Below are positions 51,279 through 60,739 of a stretch of DNA of 64,000 nucleotides, in pieces. The first letter of the stretch is position 1. Each line of letters starts with the position of its first letter. Source of the stretch: Thalassospira indica (lineage in GTDB: Bacteria; Pseudomonadota; Alphaproteobacteria; Rhodospirillales; Thalassospiraceae); contig NZ_CP031555.1 of the NCBI RefSeq assembly GCF_003403095.1, positions 4,404,001-4,468,000 on the forward strand, in the 5' to 3' direction. Position numbers and translations under genes: made by a program. Under the pieces are notes generated by a model that saw only the letters and a program-made list of their open reading frames with translations, did not search any database and was not told the DNA's origin.

Positions 51279-52413
51279 AATGAAGCAGAGCTGGAAACGG
51301 ATCGCATCGGTTACCGTGATCGCGGCTGCGGCGCTGCTGGTTTTGTCGGTGTTTCCGGCGCTCCGGACCGATGTCCGGGCCCAGACAACGACTGACGCGA
51401 CAAAGCCTGCGGCCGAAACCAGCGAGGGGGCTGAACACGACCGGAAGGTCACAGTAGAAGTGACCCGAGCAACAAGTCGCACCGTCACGCGTGGCCGCAC
51501 CGTTGCCGGGCGGGTCGCGCCAGCCCGCACCGTAGACATCGCTTTCCAGGTTTCTGGACAGGTCCTGCGCCTCGAGGTGGATCCGGGCGACAAGATCAGC
51601 GAAGGCGATCTGATCGCGGAACTCGATCCGGTCGATTTCGAACTTGCGGTGGATCGGGCGCGGGCCGCCTTTGACCTGGCGAAATCCGAGCTCGAGCGCG
51701 CGAAAAGCCTTGCCGAACGGGGGGTTGCGGCCGAAGCGCGCTTCGAAACGGCCAGCGCCGAATACGCGCAGGCCGAAGTTGCGCTGCGCGAGGCCGAGCG
51801 GCGCCTCTCACAGACGCAGATCATCGCGCCTTTCGATGCAATCGTGGCGCGCACCTTCATCGAGGAATATGTCAACGTCACCTCCGCGGCGCCGGTTGCG
51901 CGTCTTCAGGATGTCAGCGAGATGCGGATCATGATCTCTCTGCCGGAAGAATTGGCGGCGGTCGCACGCAGCGCACCCGACGCCTTCGATCTCGTGGCAA
52001 GTTTTCCAGCCGTGCCCGGCTACACGGCTCCGCTCATGCTTCGGTCTTTTGCAACCGATGCCGACCGCACGGCGCAGACCTACGATGTGGAATTTGCCAT
52101 CCGGGGTGATGTCGACTCGCGTCTTCTGCCGGGGATGACGGCCAGGGTGCGTCTTTCAAATGCGGCGGCCGAAGCCAGTGCACAATCCGCCATGGTCCCC
52201 GTGTCGGCGATCGATACCTCTAGCCGAACCGAGCCTTCGGTCTGGATTTACGACGAAGAGTCGGGGCAGGTCACGCGCCGGACCGTGCGTCTGGGCCTTC
52301 CCGTCGATAACGAGATCGTGGTTCTGGAAGGTCTCCAAGGCGATGAACTGGTCGTCTCCGGCGGGTGGTGGCGGCTTCGCGACAATCAGACCGTGACGGT
52401 TGCGGGGCTCTGA
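51265..52413 (+). CDS. RND periplasmic adaptor (membrane fusion protein)
   Basis: 382 residues. N-terminal anchor or signal (IASVTVIAAAALLVLSVFPAL). Lipoyl half motifs GRVAPARTVDIAFQVSGQVL and ATRTFIEE-type partner IIAPFDAIVARTFIEEYVNV flank a coiled hairpin (DRARAAFDLAKSELERAKSL, ETASAEYAQAEVALREAERR). Beta-barrel and membrane-proximal domains follow. It connects the RND pump with an outer-membrane channel not encoded here. Intact, unlike the adaptor at 16238. Confidence 0.92.
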   Translation: MNSNRMKQSWKRIASVTVIAAAALLVLSVFPALRTDVRAQTTTDATKPAAETSEGAEHDRKVTVEVTRATSRTVTRGRTVAGRVAPARTVDIAFQVSGQVLRLEVDPGDKISEGDLIAELDPVDFELAVDRARAAFDLAKSELERAKSLAERGVAAEARFETASAEYAQAEVALREAERRLSQTQIIAPFDAIVARTFIEEYVNVTSAAPVARLQDVSEMRIMISLPEELAAVARSAPDAFDLVASFPAVPGYTAPLMLRSFATDADRTAQTYDVEFAIRGDVDSRLLPGMTARVRLSNAAAEASAQSAMVPVSAIDTSSRTEPSVWIYDEESGQVTRRTVRLGLPVDNEIVVLEGLQGDELVVSGGWWRLRDNQTVTVAGL

Positions 52414-52445
52414 TCCCGCCCCCTTGACAGGACACGAACAGATCC

Positions 52446-55400
52446 ATGGCATTCAGCATTTCCGGCGCAAGCATCCAGAGGCCCGTGGCGGTCTGGCTCC
52501 TCATCCTTTTTTGCCTTCTTGGCGGGTATTGGGGGCTGAACACCGTGAGCCGCCTTGAAGACCCGAGTTTCACGCTCAAGACCGCGCTAGTCTTCGTGCC
52601 GTATCCCGGCGCGACAGCAGTCGAGGTCGAGGAAGAGGTCTCTGACGTCATCGAAAACGCGCTGCAGCAGATGAAGCAGCTTGACCGGGTCGAATCCAAG
52701 TCGATGCCGGGCATGGCGCAAATCACCGTGGAGATCGAGGGCACATATGGCCCGGATGAGATTCCGCAGGTCTGGGACGAGATGCGCCTGCGCATCCGCG
52801 ACGTGGAGGGTGACCTTCCGAAAGGCGCACGCGCGCCCATCGTCAACGATGATTTCGGCGATGTTTACGGCATGTTCTACGCGGTGAAAACCGAAGGTCT
52901 GACCCCGCGCGAAGAGCGGGATCTGGCTACGCGATTGCGGCTGGGGCTGGTGACCGTCGACGGTGTCGCCAAGGTCGAGGTTCAGAGCCTCACCGAAGAG
53001 GTGATCACGATCTCGATTCCATCCGCGCGCCTGACAGAGCTGGGCCTTCCGCCCAACCAGGTTCTGAGCGTGCTGAACGATGAGAACCTTGTCTTCGATA
53101 ATGGCGAGATCACCGAGGGGCCGGCCCGGATAGGACTGTCCGTGCCGCCAGGTTACGTGACCCCCGAAGGGATCGAGGAGTTGCGGCTTGGCGCGGCCGG
53201 AGAGGTTGGGCAGGTCGCGATCCATAATATTGCCCGCGTCGCCCGCGACGAGGCGGAACAGCCCAGTCAGATCATCCGGCAGAACGGCACCGCGGCCTTC
53301 ACCCTCGGGGTGTCGGCGCTGACGAACCGAAACGTGGTCGAAGTTGGCGCGGCAGTCTCGGCCCGGCTTGAGACGTTGAAGGCTGAGTTGCCGGAAGGTG
53401 TCGAAGTCACGCCGATCTACGAACAGCACGTCGTCGTTGATCAGGCCGTCTCCAGCTTTCTCCTGAGCCTTGCGATGTCGGTCGCCATCGTTGTCGGGGC
53501 GCTGATGATCACAATGGGCTGGCGCGCCGGCCTGGTGGTCGGCACGACGCTCGGGCTCACTGTGTTCGTCACGCTGTTCTTCATGTCGGTCTTCGGGATC
53601 GCGATGGAACGGATCAGCCTTGGTGCCCTGATCATCGCGATGGGGATGCTGGTCGACAACGCCATCGTGATCACCGAAGGAATGGTGATCGGCATGGCGC
53701 GCGGAAAGAGCGCGATAAAAGCTGCGGCCGAGACCGAAAGTTCCACGTCCATTCCGCTGCTTGGAGCCACCGTGATCGGGATCATGGCCTTTTCCGGGAT
53801 CGGACTTTCGCCGGACTCCACCGGCGAGTTTCTGTTCTCGCTCTTCGCGGTGATCACCATCTCGCTGCTGATGAGCTGGATTCTGGCTGTTACGGTCACG
53901 CCATATCTCGGCATGCTGCTGCTCAAGGCGCCAAAAAAAAATACCTCGGATGATCCCTACAAGGGCGCGTTCTACGCGATCTATCGCGGGTTGCTCTGGC
54001 TCGTGCTGCGCGCGCGTGTGCTGGTTGTGCTTGTAATCGTGGGAATCACGATTGTGTCGGTGATGGCCTTCGGGCAGGTCAAGCAGGCCTTTTTCCCGGC
54101 GTCAAATACCCCGCTTTTCTATGTCGAATTCCAGATGCCGCAAGGGACCGACATCAACGTCACCGACCGTGAAATGAAACGGCTCGAACAGTTGATCCTG
54201 TCTGAAGACAAGGTGACCGACGTGACGACCTTGGTGGGGCGCGGCGCGAGCCGATTCATGTTGACATACAACCCGGAGCAGGCAGATGCCAGCTATGGCC
54301 AGCTTATCGTTCGTGTGGCCGACGCCGAGGCGATCCCGGCTATGGCCAATCGATTGAATCGTGATCTGCCGGCCGAATTTCCCAACGCGCTCGTCCGGGT
54401 CGAAGAGCTTGTCTTCGGCCCGCCCTCCGGTGCCGATGTGGCGGTCCGGTTCTCTGGTCCCGATCCGGTCGTTCTGCGCCAACTCGCCGACGATGCATTA
54501 CGGATATACGAGGCCGCCGGCACAATTACCAACCCGCGCACCAATTGGCGCCAGCGCGAAATCCTTGTTGAGCCGATCGTCGATGAGTCGCGCATGCGGC
54601 TGGCCGGGGCCACGCGCAGCGCGATTGCCGATACCGTCCGCTACGGAACGTCGGGCTTGCGGGTCGGTGAATTGCGCGAAGGCGACGAGGTCATCCCGAT
54701 CCACCTGCGGCTGCCCGCGACCGAACGGGACGGGGTTGACCGCGTTCGGGATCTGTCGGCCTGGTCCGATGGTGCTGGCACCTACGTTCCCATGGCCAAC
54801 CTTGTGGAACGGTTCGAGCCGCGCCTCGTCGAGGCGCTGATTCACCGGCGCAACCGCGAACGCACCATTACTGCCCTTGGCGGTGCACGGGCGGATCTCA
54901 CCGCCGATGAGGCCTTCAAAAGCGTGCGGGCCGAGATCGAGGCACTCCCGCGTCCCGACGGCTACAGCATGGAGTGGGGTGGCCAGTATGAAAGTTCAAC
55001 CGACGCCCAGACCCGCCTTGGCAAACAGCTTCCCCTAGGCTTCCTTGTCATGCTGACAATCTCCATTCTCATGTTCAACAAGGTGCGCCAACCCCTCATC
55101 CTTTGGCTTGTCGTGCCAATGTCCGTGACGGGCATGGTGCTCGGGCTGCTTTTCACCGGCCTGCCTTTCACCTTCACTGCTCTGCTCGGCTTCCTTTCGC
55201 TGTCGGGAATGCTGATGAAGAACGCGATCGTTCTGGTCGAAGAGATCGACGTTCAGCGCGCAGAGGGTGTGGCGGATTACAAGGCAGTGATTGACGGTTC
55301 GGTCAGTCGTCTACGCCCTGTGGTGCTCGCCGCAGGCACGACGATCTTCGGCATGATACCCCTGCTGCCGGATGCGTTTTTCGCGTCTATGGCGGTGACG

Positions 55401-55532
55401 ATAATGGGTGGCCTCGCGTTTGCCTCGGTGCTGACCCTTGTCGCCGTGCCGGTACTTTACGCACTTCTTTTCCGTATCCGTCCACCAAAAGAAGAAAGCA
55501 CCGACTCGAAAACCGGAACAGCCTCTGGTTGA
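52446..55532 (+). CDS. RND efflux pump, inner-membrane subunit (HAE1 type)
   Basis: 1028 residues, full length. First TM (PVAVWLLILFCLLGGYWGL), porter domains, and TM blocks with the relay Asp in GMLVDNAIVITEGM. It has Asp-Asn where AcrB has Asp-Asp, as in the VexF-like branch. The relay Lys is in LLMKNAIVLVEEID. It probably expels organic solutes or drugs in exchange for protons with the adaptor upstream. It is not closely related to the pump at 13071-16241, so the element carries two distinct RND systems. Confidence 0.93.
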   Translation: MAFSISGASIQRPVAVWLLILFCLLGGYWGLNTVSRLEDPSFTLKTALVFVPYPGATAVEVEEEVSDVIENALQQMKQLDRVESKSMPGMAQITVEIEGTYGPDEIPQVWDEMRLRIRDVEGDLPKGARAPIVNDDFGDVYGMFYAVKTEGLTPREERDLATRLRLGLVTVDGVAKVEVQSLTEEVITISIPSARLTELGLPPNQVLSVLNDENLVFDNGEITEGPARIGLSVPPGYVTPEGIEELRLGAAGEVGQVAIHNIARVARDEAEQPSQIIRQNGTAAFTLGVSALTNRNVVEVGAAVSARLETLKAELPEGVEVTPIYEQHVVVDQAVSSFLLSLAMSVAIVVGALMITMGWRAGLVVGTTLGLTVFVTLFFMSVFGIAMERISLGALIIAMGMLVDNAIVITEGMVIGMARGKSAIKAAAETESSTSIPLLGATVIGIMAFSGIGLSPDSTGEFLFSLFAVITISLLMSWILAVTVTPYLGMLLLKAPKKNTSDDPYKGAFYAIYRGLLWLVLRARVLVVLVIVGITIVSVMAFGQVKQAFFPASNTPLFYVEFQMPQGTDINVTDREMKRLEQLILSEDKVTDVTTLVGRGASRFMLTYNPEQADASYGQLIVRVADAEAIPAMANRLNRDLPAEFPNALVRVEELVFGPPSGADVAVRFSGPDPVVLRQLADDALRIYEAAGTITNPRTNWRQREILVEPIVDESRMRLAGATRSAIADTVRYGTSGLRVGELREGDEVIPIHLRLPATERDGVDRVRDLSAWSDGAGTYVPMANLVERFEPRLVEALIHRRNRERTITALGGARADLTADEAFKSVRAEIEALPRPDGYSMEWGGQYESSTDAQTRLGKQLPLGFLVMLTISILMFNKVRQPLILWLVVPMSVTGMVLGLLFTGLPFTFTALLGFLSLSGMLMKNAIVLVEEIDVQRAEGVADYKAVIDGSVSRLRPVVLAAGTTIFGMIPLLPDAFFASMAVTIMGGLAFASVLTLVAVPVLYALLFRIRPPKEESTDSKTGTASG

Positions 55533-55663
55533 AGTGGTTCATGTGAGAACGGCGGTGCAAAATTAGACCACGGTAGCGCCGTCGTATTGGCGGTGCGGGC
55601 GGCGTAAAAGTCGTCCACTTTTTCCCTTCTTGCGGCAGCAGGGAGGGCGAGGAGATTTACACC

Positions 55664-56581
55664 GTGGAACTTTATCTGAAGGTCAGGCTGGCGCGCAGCG
55701 AGGGGATGAGCCAGCGGGATCTGGCGCGCCATTTCAACATATCGCGCGACAGCGTTCGCAAGATGTTGGCGTTCTCATCGCCGCCGGGATACCGGCGCAC
55801 GAAGGAGATCAAGCGTCCCAAGCTTGATGGGTTCAGCGAGATCATCGACGGCTGGCTTGAAGAGGACAAGAAGTTGCCTCGCAAGCAGCGCCACACAGCG
55901 AAGCGGATCCACGAGCGGCTCAAGGCGGAACACGAGTTCACCGGCGGCTATACGATTATCAAGGACTACGTTCGGCAGCGTGAACGACGCACCCGTGAGA
56001 TGTTCGTGCCGCTGGCGCATCCGCCGGGCCATGCGCAAGCCGATTTTGGCGAAGCGTTGGTTGTGATCGGGGGTGTCGAACAAAAGGCCCACTTCTTCGT
56101 CCTGGATTTGCCGCACAGCGATGCCTACTTCGTGCGGGCCTATCCGGCGGCGACGGCGGAGGCCTGGATGGACGGGCATGTGCATGCCTTTGCCTTCTTT
56201 GGCGGGGTGCCTCTGTCGGTTCTCTATGACAACGACCGTTGCCTGGTCTCGAAGATCCAGCCGGATGGGACACGGGTCCGCGCGACGCAGTTCAGCGGAT
56301 TGCTGTCGCACTACCTGTTCCGAGACCGCTACGGGCGGCCGGGCAAAGGGAATGACAAGGGCAATGTCGAGGGGATGGTGGGCTACGTGCGCCGCAACCA
56401 CATGGTGCCGATCCCCCACTTCCCGGATTGGGAGAGCTTCAACGCCTACCTTGAAGAGCAGTGCCGTGCCCGTCAGGGCGACACCTTGCGTGGGCACACG
56501 GAGATGATCGGCGTTCAAACTGGGCGAAGACACGGAAAAGTTCCGACGCCAAATCAGCCATTTCCCGATTGTATTGCATAA
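55664..56581 (+). pseudogene. istA: IS21-family istA, 3'-truncated (second copy type)
   Basis: From GTG 55664 the frame has the IS21 HTH (QRDLARHFNISRDSVRKML) and the catalytic region (PPGHAQADFGEALVVIGG, VPLSVLYDNDRCLVSKI, GNDKGNVEGMVGYVRRN). After DTLRGHTEMIG (about 56510) the sequence departs from the family and stops. istB and the right end are missing. Left-end repeats (AAAATTAGACCAC, TAAAAGTCGTCCAC) lie at 55558-55622. It is a different IS21 from the one at 11601. Confidence 0.85.
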
Positions 56582-56637
56582 AACACCTCCACTCTGTGAG
56601 AGCCTCTCAGAAATCTCATTGGCACGACAGAGCAATA

Positions 56638-56871
56638 TCATGCGGCCTTCTCTTGGCGAACTCGAATGCCGGCGAGCACAGACCGCGAAATCTCATGCCG
56701 TCGCGCTTTCTCGGCCATCTTCAAGCCTGGACCGTAGTTCTCCTTAACAATCCGGACCTTCTCGGCATCCGTCCAACGGCGACGGCGCCCAAAGTCGGAA
56801 ACCGCCAAAACCTGAATGCGGGGGGCTTCGTGTGCGTCCATAAGGGCGTCCGGTAGCCTGAAAGACAGCAT
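56638..56871 (-). pseudogene. IS66-type orfA (TnpA) relic
   Basis: A 77-codon minus-strand frame reads RIQVLAVSDFGRRRRWTDAE, then KVRIVKE and KARRHEISRSVL. This is the N-terminal HTH module of IS66-family TnpA; the proper continuation is absent. It is a leftover of an IS66 element. Confidence 0.6.
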
Positions 56872-56898
56872 TCCCGCCAGACGGCCCTCGGCGCATGC

Positions 56899-57060
56899 TT
56901 ACGCTTCGTCGAGTAGCAGCAGAAAGGCCATGTCATGCGTAAACACGATCACCTGGCGGCTGGCGCCCACTTCGGCCAAGCGCGCGGCAACTCGATCACG
57001 GTGCAGGTGATCAAGAGAGGAAACCGGGTCGACGAAAACGATGGGATGCGCTTCAGGGCA
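56899..57060 (-). pseudogene. C-terminal relic of an AAA/SMC-like ATPase gene
   Basis: On the minus strand, in a frame that ends at TAA 56899, one reads HPIVFVDPVSSLDHLHRD and SRQVIVFTHDMAFLLLLDEA. This is the Walker B/D-loop (DPVSSLD) and switch His (FTHD) end of AAA_13/RloC-type ATPases. No upstream part exists, because the preceding bases belong to the ABC-3C ATPase gene. It is evidence that a second defence-type ATPase gene once stood here. Confidence 0.65.
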
Positions 57061-57078
57061 TTGCGATCGTTCAACTGC

Positions 57079-59034
57079 TCAGTTCTCCTTTTCTTGCGGC
57101 CAATCCTCTGGGACCAATGCGGGGGGTTTAGTCCATGGTATTTCGATGAGTGCGTCCTGAAACCACTGATCACGAAGATTCGCATGCTCAGTGACGATCA
57201 ATTGGAAGCCTGGAACATCGTCTTGGGTGAACTTCAGCAACAGCTCGAACAACCGGCGCACAGCATCGAGGTCGGCGTCGGCTTCCGTCTTCTGCACCGA
57301 ACCATCGGCATCCCTGTATACCTGCTCGGAGGGGAAGTAGACTTGGGTTGGTTGGTCGATCAACAGGAAGCGCGGAATCGGACGGTTGTTCTGAGCCGCG
57401 AATAGATGCAGGGCGAGCAATGCTGACAGATGGTAGGCCAAATGGTTCTCGCCGCCGCCAGTCCTGCCCATTGGCACAGGACGCTCGGGTCGATCGAAGA
57501 CGATTGTCAACTTCGGCAGGTTGAGCCGCGCAGGGTAAGGACCGAATTCGGCGTTGAACTTCTGGATGTATTGCGACACCTGTGCGGAAATGTTGTTGAG
57601 GATCGAGGTCAGGCGTTCGTTGCTGTCGTCAGCGCCTATCTGCTCCTCAAGCTGCTTAACTTTGTTGTTGAGACGGCGATTCTCCGATTCCAGTTTGGCA
57701 AGATCCTCATTCGGGAGGAGCGTTTCCAGGAACAGGCTGATACGGCCAACCACGCGCGCGGCCGCGTTGTTGCGGGTACCCATTTGGGCGATGACTTCGT
57801 TGGCTGAGATCGCCGCGGATAGCTCCGCTTCCTTCTGCTTGATATCGCCCGCGATCCCATCCGCTTTGCCGACCAGTTCGGCTAGGTAGGCTTCGAGCTT
57901 GGGGCGCTGGCCGGTGGCGATGCGTAACTCTTTGTCGAGCGTTTCCAATTCATTGAGCAGAACGACGGCGACCGGGGATTCCAGCGCCAAGTTTTGTTCG
58001 CTGAACGGCCATCGCCATTCGCCGCTGTCGGGGTTCTTCGGCAGTGCCTTGATTGAGGCCAGCCGGTCTATCTGTTCGGCGGCCTCATTTTCGTAGCCGC
58101 GCGCCCGCTTGGCGAACTGTCGTGCCGCGTCAATCCGGGCCTGCGTATCACGGCGATCCTGACGCAGTTGGGCCAGCTCATCTTCCAGAAACGAAACCCG
58201 GCTGCCGTCGTCGTCTGGCACGGTTTCGGGCTTCCACGACAGAGCCAACCTCAATGCGTCGATGATCCCGTCGGCATTCGGGTTCTCGTCGGTGTTGCCG
58301 ATGACCCCGACTGTCTTGGCTTCCGAGTAGAGGCCGATAGCTTGTTCGTGCGACGTGTCGACAGCGTCGCGTGCCTGATCCAGCTTCTTGTTGCTGATCC
58401 TCAGATCGCGCTGCGCTAAGCGCAGCCTGGATTCCAACTCGTAGCGATCGTGTGACGAGACGCCAAGCAAGATTGGCAACGTGTCGCGGATCGCCTGCGG
58501 TTGGAACTGCTCGTTCTGGCGATAGAAAAGTTGATCTTTGTTGGCGACCAGCCCCTGCTTCTGGAACAGATAGTAGAACGTGTGCTTGACGTTCGCGTCG
58601 TAGCTAACTCTGCTGTGCTCAGGCGCGACTTCCGTGCGGTTCTCGGGAATGCCGAGCAAGCGCGACAGCAGTTCGACAATACTGTCATCGTCAGTGTTGA
58701 CCGCCAGATCCTTGAACTCGGGCACCTCCAATTGGGCACCCCTTCGCAACATCGCCGTGCTGCAACTCGCGCCACCTCCTGGCGGGGTTGGCTTGGCAAT
58801 CAGCACCTGTTCTTTCTCGAACTGGTAGATCACGGCAAACCAAGACACCTTGTCACGGATGATGCCTTCGGGGACGTTGAACGAGGAGCGTCCCATGCAG
58901 TACTCGATGATCTCGGAGAGCGCAGACTTGCCGGTAGAGGAGCGACCGGTGATGACGTTGAGCCCGTCTACCTTAAACCGGATGTCACGGCGCTGGCCGT
59001 CATGGCTGTAGATGTGGATGGATCTGATCTTCAT
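57079..59034 (-). CDS. ABC-3C system ATPase (DUF3732-like, SMC/Rad50-type)
   Basis: 651 residues from ATG 59034, which overlaps the middle-component stop as ATGA. N-terminal ABC half: KIRSIHIYSHDGQRRDIRF, Walker A GRSSTGKSALSEIIEY near residues 31-40. A long coiled-coil midsection covers about 200-480 (ESRLRLAQRDLRISNKKLDQ, ENRRLNNKVKQLEEQIG). C-terminal half: signature-like GRTGGGENHLAYHLSALLAL, Walker B RFLLIDQPTQVYFPSEQ, switch segment LIVTEHANL. This is the DUF3732 type of ATPase found in three-gene ABC-3C conflict systems. It is expected to sense an invader (DNA or phage state) and control the effector. Confidence 0.88.
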   Translation of the reverse strand: MKIRSIHIYSHDGQRRDIRFKVDGLNVITGRSSTGKSALSEIIEYCMGRSSFNVPEGIIRDKVSWFAVIYQFEKEQVLIAKPTPPGGGASCSTAMLRRGAQLEVPEFKDLAVNTDDDSIVELLSRLLGIPENRTEVAPEHSRVSYDANVKHTFYYLFQKQGLVANKDQLFYRQNEQFQPQAIRDTLPILLGVSSHDRYELESRLRLAQRDLRISNKKLDQARDAVDTSHEQAIGLYSEAKTVGVIGNTDENPNADGIIDALRLALSWKPETVPDDDGSRVSFLEDELAQLRQDRRDTQARIDAARQFAKRARGYENEAAEQIDRLASIKALPKNPDSGEWRWPFSEQNLALESPVAVVLLNELETLDKELRIATGQRPKLEAYLAELVGKADGIAGDIKQKEAELSAAISANEVIAQMGTRNNAAARVVGRISLFLETLLPNEDLAKLESENRRLNNKVKQLEEQIGADDSNERLTSILNNISAQVSQYIQKFNAEFGPYPARLNLPKLTIVFDRPERPVPMGRTGGGENHLAYHLSALLALHLFAAQNNRPIPRFLLIDQPTQVYFPSEQVYRDADGSVQKTEADADLDAVRRLFELLLKFTQDDVPGFQLIVTEHANLRDQWFQDALIEIPWTKPPALVPEDWPQEKEN

Positions 59035-59519
59035 GGTCGAATCCCGAAAGTCGCATAAACCGTCGCCCGGTCGGCAATGCGTGCAAATTCCTTTCCGACG
59101 ATCCGAGCCACCTTCTGGCAGGCGACGGTTTCGGCGGTTCCATCGACGCTCTTGCGGACCTTCTTGGGTACGGTCTGGATGCGACCGTCGTCCGAGACGT
59201 CGATGCAGCCCCGTTCCATAAGCAGACCGAACCCCTCGAAGGCATACGGCAGCATCTGCGTGACACGGTCGGCGAAGCCCACCATGATTTGCTGGTTCTT
59301 CTCTGCGGTCTTGAGCAGGTAACTGCGTGGACTGCCGGCGATTATCTCGCGCGAATCCTTGTGTAGGCACAGTGGCAATACAAGCAGCGACAGCGAAAAG
59401 GGCATGCCGCGATCGTCTTCTTCCTCGTAGCCGTGCAGGGCACGGAACAGGACCAAGCCGCAGAATGCAGGATTGAAAAGGTTCCGAATTTCAAAGGGGC
59501 GCTGATCCCATCGCTTCAC
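59031..59519 (-). CDS. ABC-3C system middle component
   Basis: 162 residues. The start is GTG 59519 (VKRWDQRPFEIRNLFNPAFC), which overlaps the effector stop as GTGA. The opening R-P-x-E-I-x-N-L-x-N-P-A-F-C is the hallmark of ABC-3C middle components. Winged-helix-like helices follow (LPYAFEGFGLLMERGCIDVS, ACQKVARIVGKEFARIADR). It is thought to link effector and ATPase. The 4-base overlaps on both sides show strict translational coupling of the three genes. Confidence 0.88.
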   Translation of the reverse strand: MKRWDQRPFEIRNLFNPAFCGLVLFRALHGYEEEDDRGMPFSLSLLVLPLCLHKDSREIIAGSPRSYLLKTAEKNQQIMVGFADRVTQMLPYAFEGFGLLMERGCIDVSDDGRIQTVPKKVRKSVDGTAETVACQKVARIVGKEFARIADRATVYATFGIRP

Positions 59520-60739
59520 GAGGCGACCCCCAGGACATTGCCAAGTCGGTCGAGAAATCTTGGGTGCCAATAAACCTTGGGTCCGGGGGTGGAATCCGCC
59601 AGAATGTGAAAGCTGCCGCGAAGGACATAGGGCTCCGTCACCCGTGCGCGAATGCGTAGAGATTCGATCTTTCCAGTCTCAAATTCCGCCCAGTTGTAGA
59701 GAGTCGCGCCGGCTTCGCGCAGCGCATCCTCCGCACTGTCGTCCGTCAGCTTCTCAAAGGCGACGTCTTTATAGCGACCCCATTCATCGGTGAGGCGATC
59801 TTCGTACTCCTCGACCTCTCCCAATACGAGCAGATTCTCGCGGGCCCAGGCCGATCGTTGTTCGAACGCCCGATAATAATCCAGAATCGCGCTCCTGATC
59901 CGATTGGAGGAAATACCAATCTCGCGCAGTTGCGCCACGAACAGGCGTGGATCTGAATCGGTGTCAATCTCGTCGGCAGGCAGCTTTCCGCGGAAGGTGA
60001 TAGGAAGGTTGTCTGCCTTGTATTCTTCGGCGAAGCTTGAGAGCTTGTCCGACACTTCGTAGCCGAAGATCCCTTCCGGTCTGGCACCAGTCAAGTGTTT
60101 GATCACTGCGTCGGTCCACCAGCCTTCCAGTCTCTGAAAGACGAACTCCCTGTGCTCGCGCCGGATGCTTCGCATGTGTTTGTCCCTTATGATTGTCGGG
60201 ATGTCGACAATGCGCGGGCTACCATCGAGGATCAGGACGCGTTCCAGGAAGTCCTGCTTCTCTGAATCGCTAAGTTCATTGAATAATACGGCAATCGGCG
60301 TGATAAGTTTCGACCTCGACTTGCTGAGTGCTTCGTTGGCAAGCTGGGCCAGTGTTGCCGCATCACCCGAAGCGACTGGTCGATCCGGGAGGAGGCCAGC
60401 AAGGAAAGAGTCCGACGATACCGTGCCGGTGGTGAACAGGAAGAACCGCAAATTTGATGCAGCACGACCATCCCGCTTATACCGCAGCAGCCAAATATTG
60501 ACGGACTTCCAGAAATCGGTCGACAGATCGGTTAACTTGTCACCGACTGCTTTGTGTTTGAGTGAAGCGAGGGACTTGCCACCGTCGGTAGCAATGAAAT
60601 CGAGATCATCGTCCTTTTCGAGACAAACGGTCGTATCCTCCGGCAACTGAAGCAGGTGCAGCAGGGAAAGACGCGCCTGATAGATATATCCAAGACCTTG
60701 CTCGCCGGCTGAATACTTATCGGTATGCGCATTGGTCAT
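59516..60739 (-). CDS. ABC-3C system effector with nuclease-like N terminus
   Basis: 407 residues. The N-terminal ~200 residues open with GEQGLGYIYQARLSLLHLL, then LEKDDDLDF (E41, D43-D45, D47) and SLASLKHKAVG (K61, K63). This has the spacing of the E/D...(E/x)-x-K nuclease core seen in DUF4297/Cap4-type dsDNases. The C-terminal half (about 205-405) is a long conserved region with REFVFQRLEGWWTDAVIKHL, FVAQLREIGISSNRIRSAIL and YYRAFEQRSAWARENLL, matching the ABC-3C C-terminal domain that docks on the other components. The catalytic assignment is by motif only. First gene of the operon. Confidence 0.82.
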   Translation of the reverse strand: MTNAHTDKYSAGEQGLGYIYQARLSLLHLLQLPEDTTVCLEKDDDLDFIATDGGKSLASLKHKAVGDKLTDLSTDFWKSVNIWLLRYKRDGRAASNLRFFLFTTGTVSSDSFLAGLLPDRPVASGDAATLAQLANEALSKSRSKLITPIAVLFNELSDSEKQDFLERVLILDGSPRIVDIPTIIRDKHMRSIRREHREFVFQRLEGWWTDAVIKHLTGARPEGIFGYEVSDKLSSFAEEYKADNLPITFRGKLPADEIDTDSDPRLFVAQLREIGISSNRIRSAILDYYRAFEQRSAWARENLLVLGEVEEYEDRLTDEWGRYKDVAFEKLTDDSAEDALREAGATLYNWAEFETGKIESLRIRARVTEPYVLRGSFHILADSTPGPKVYWHPRFLDRLGNVLGVAS

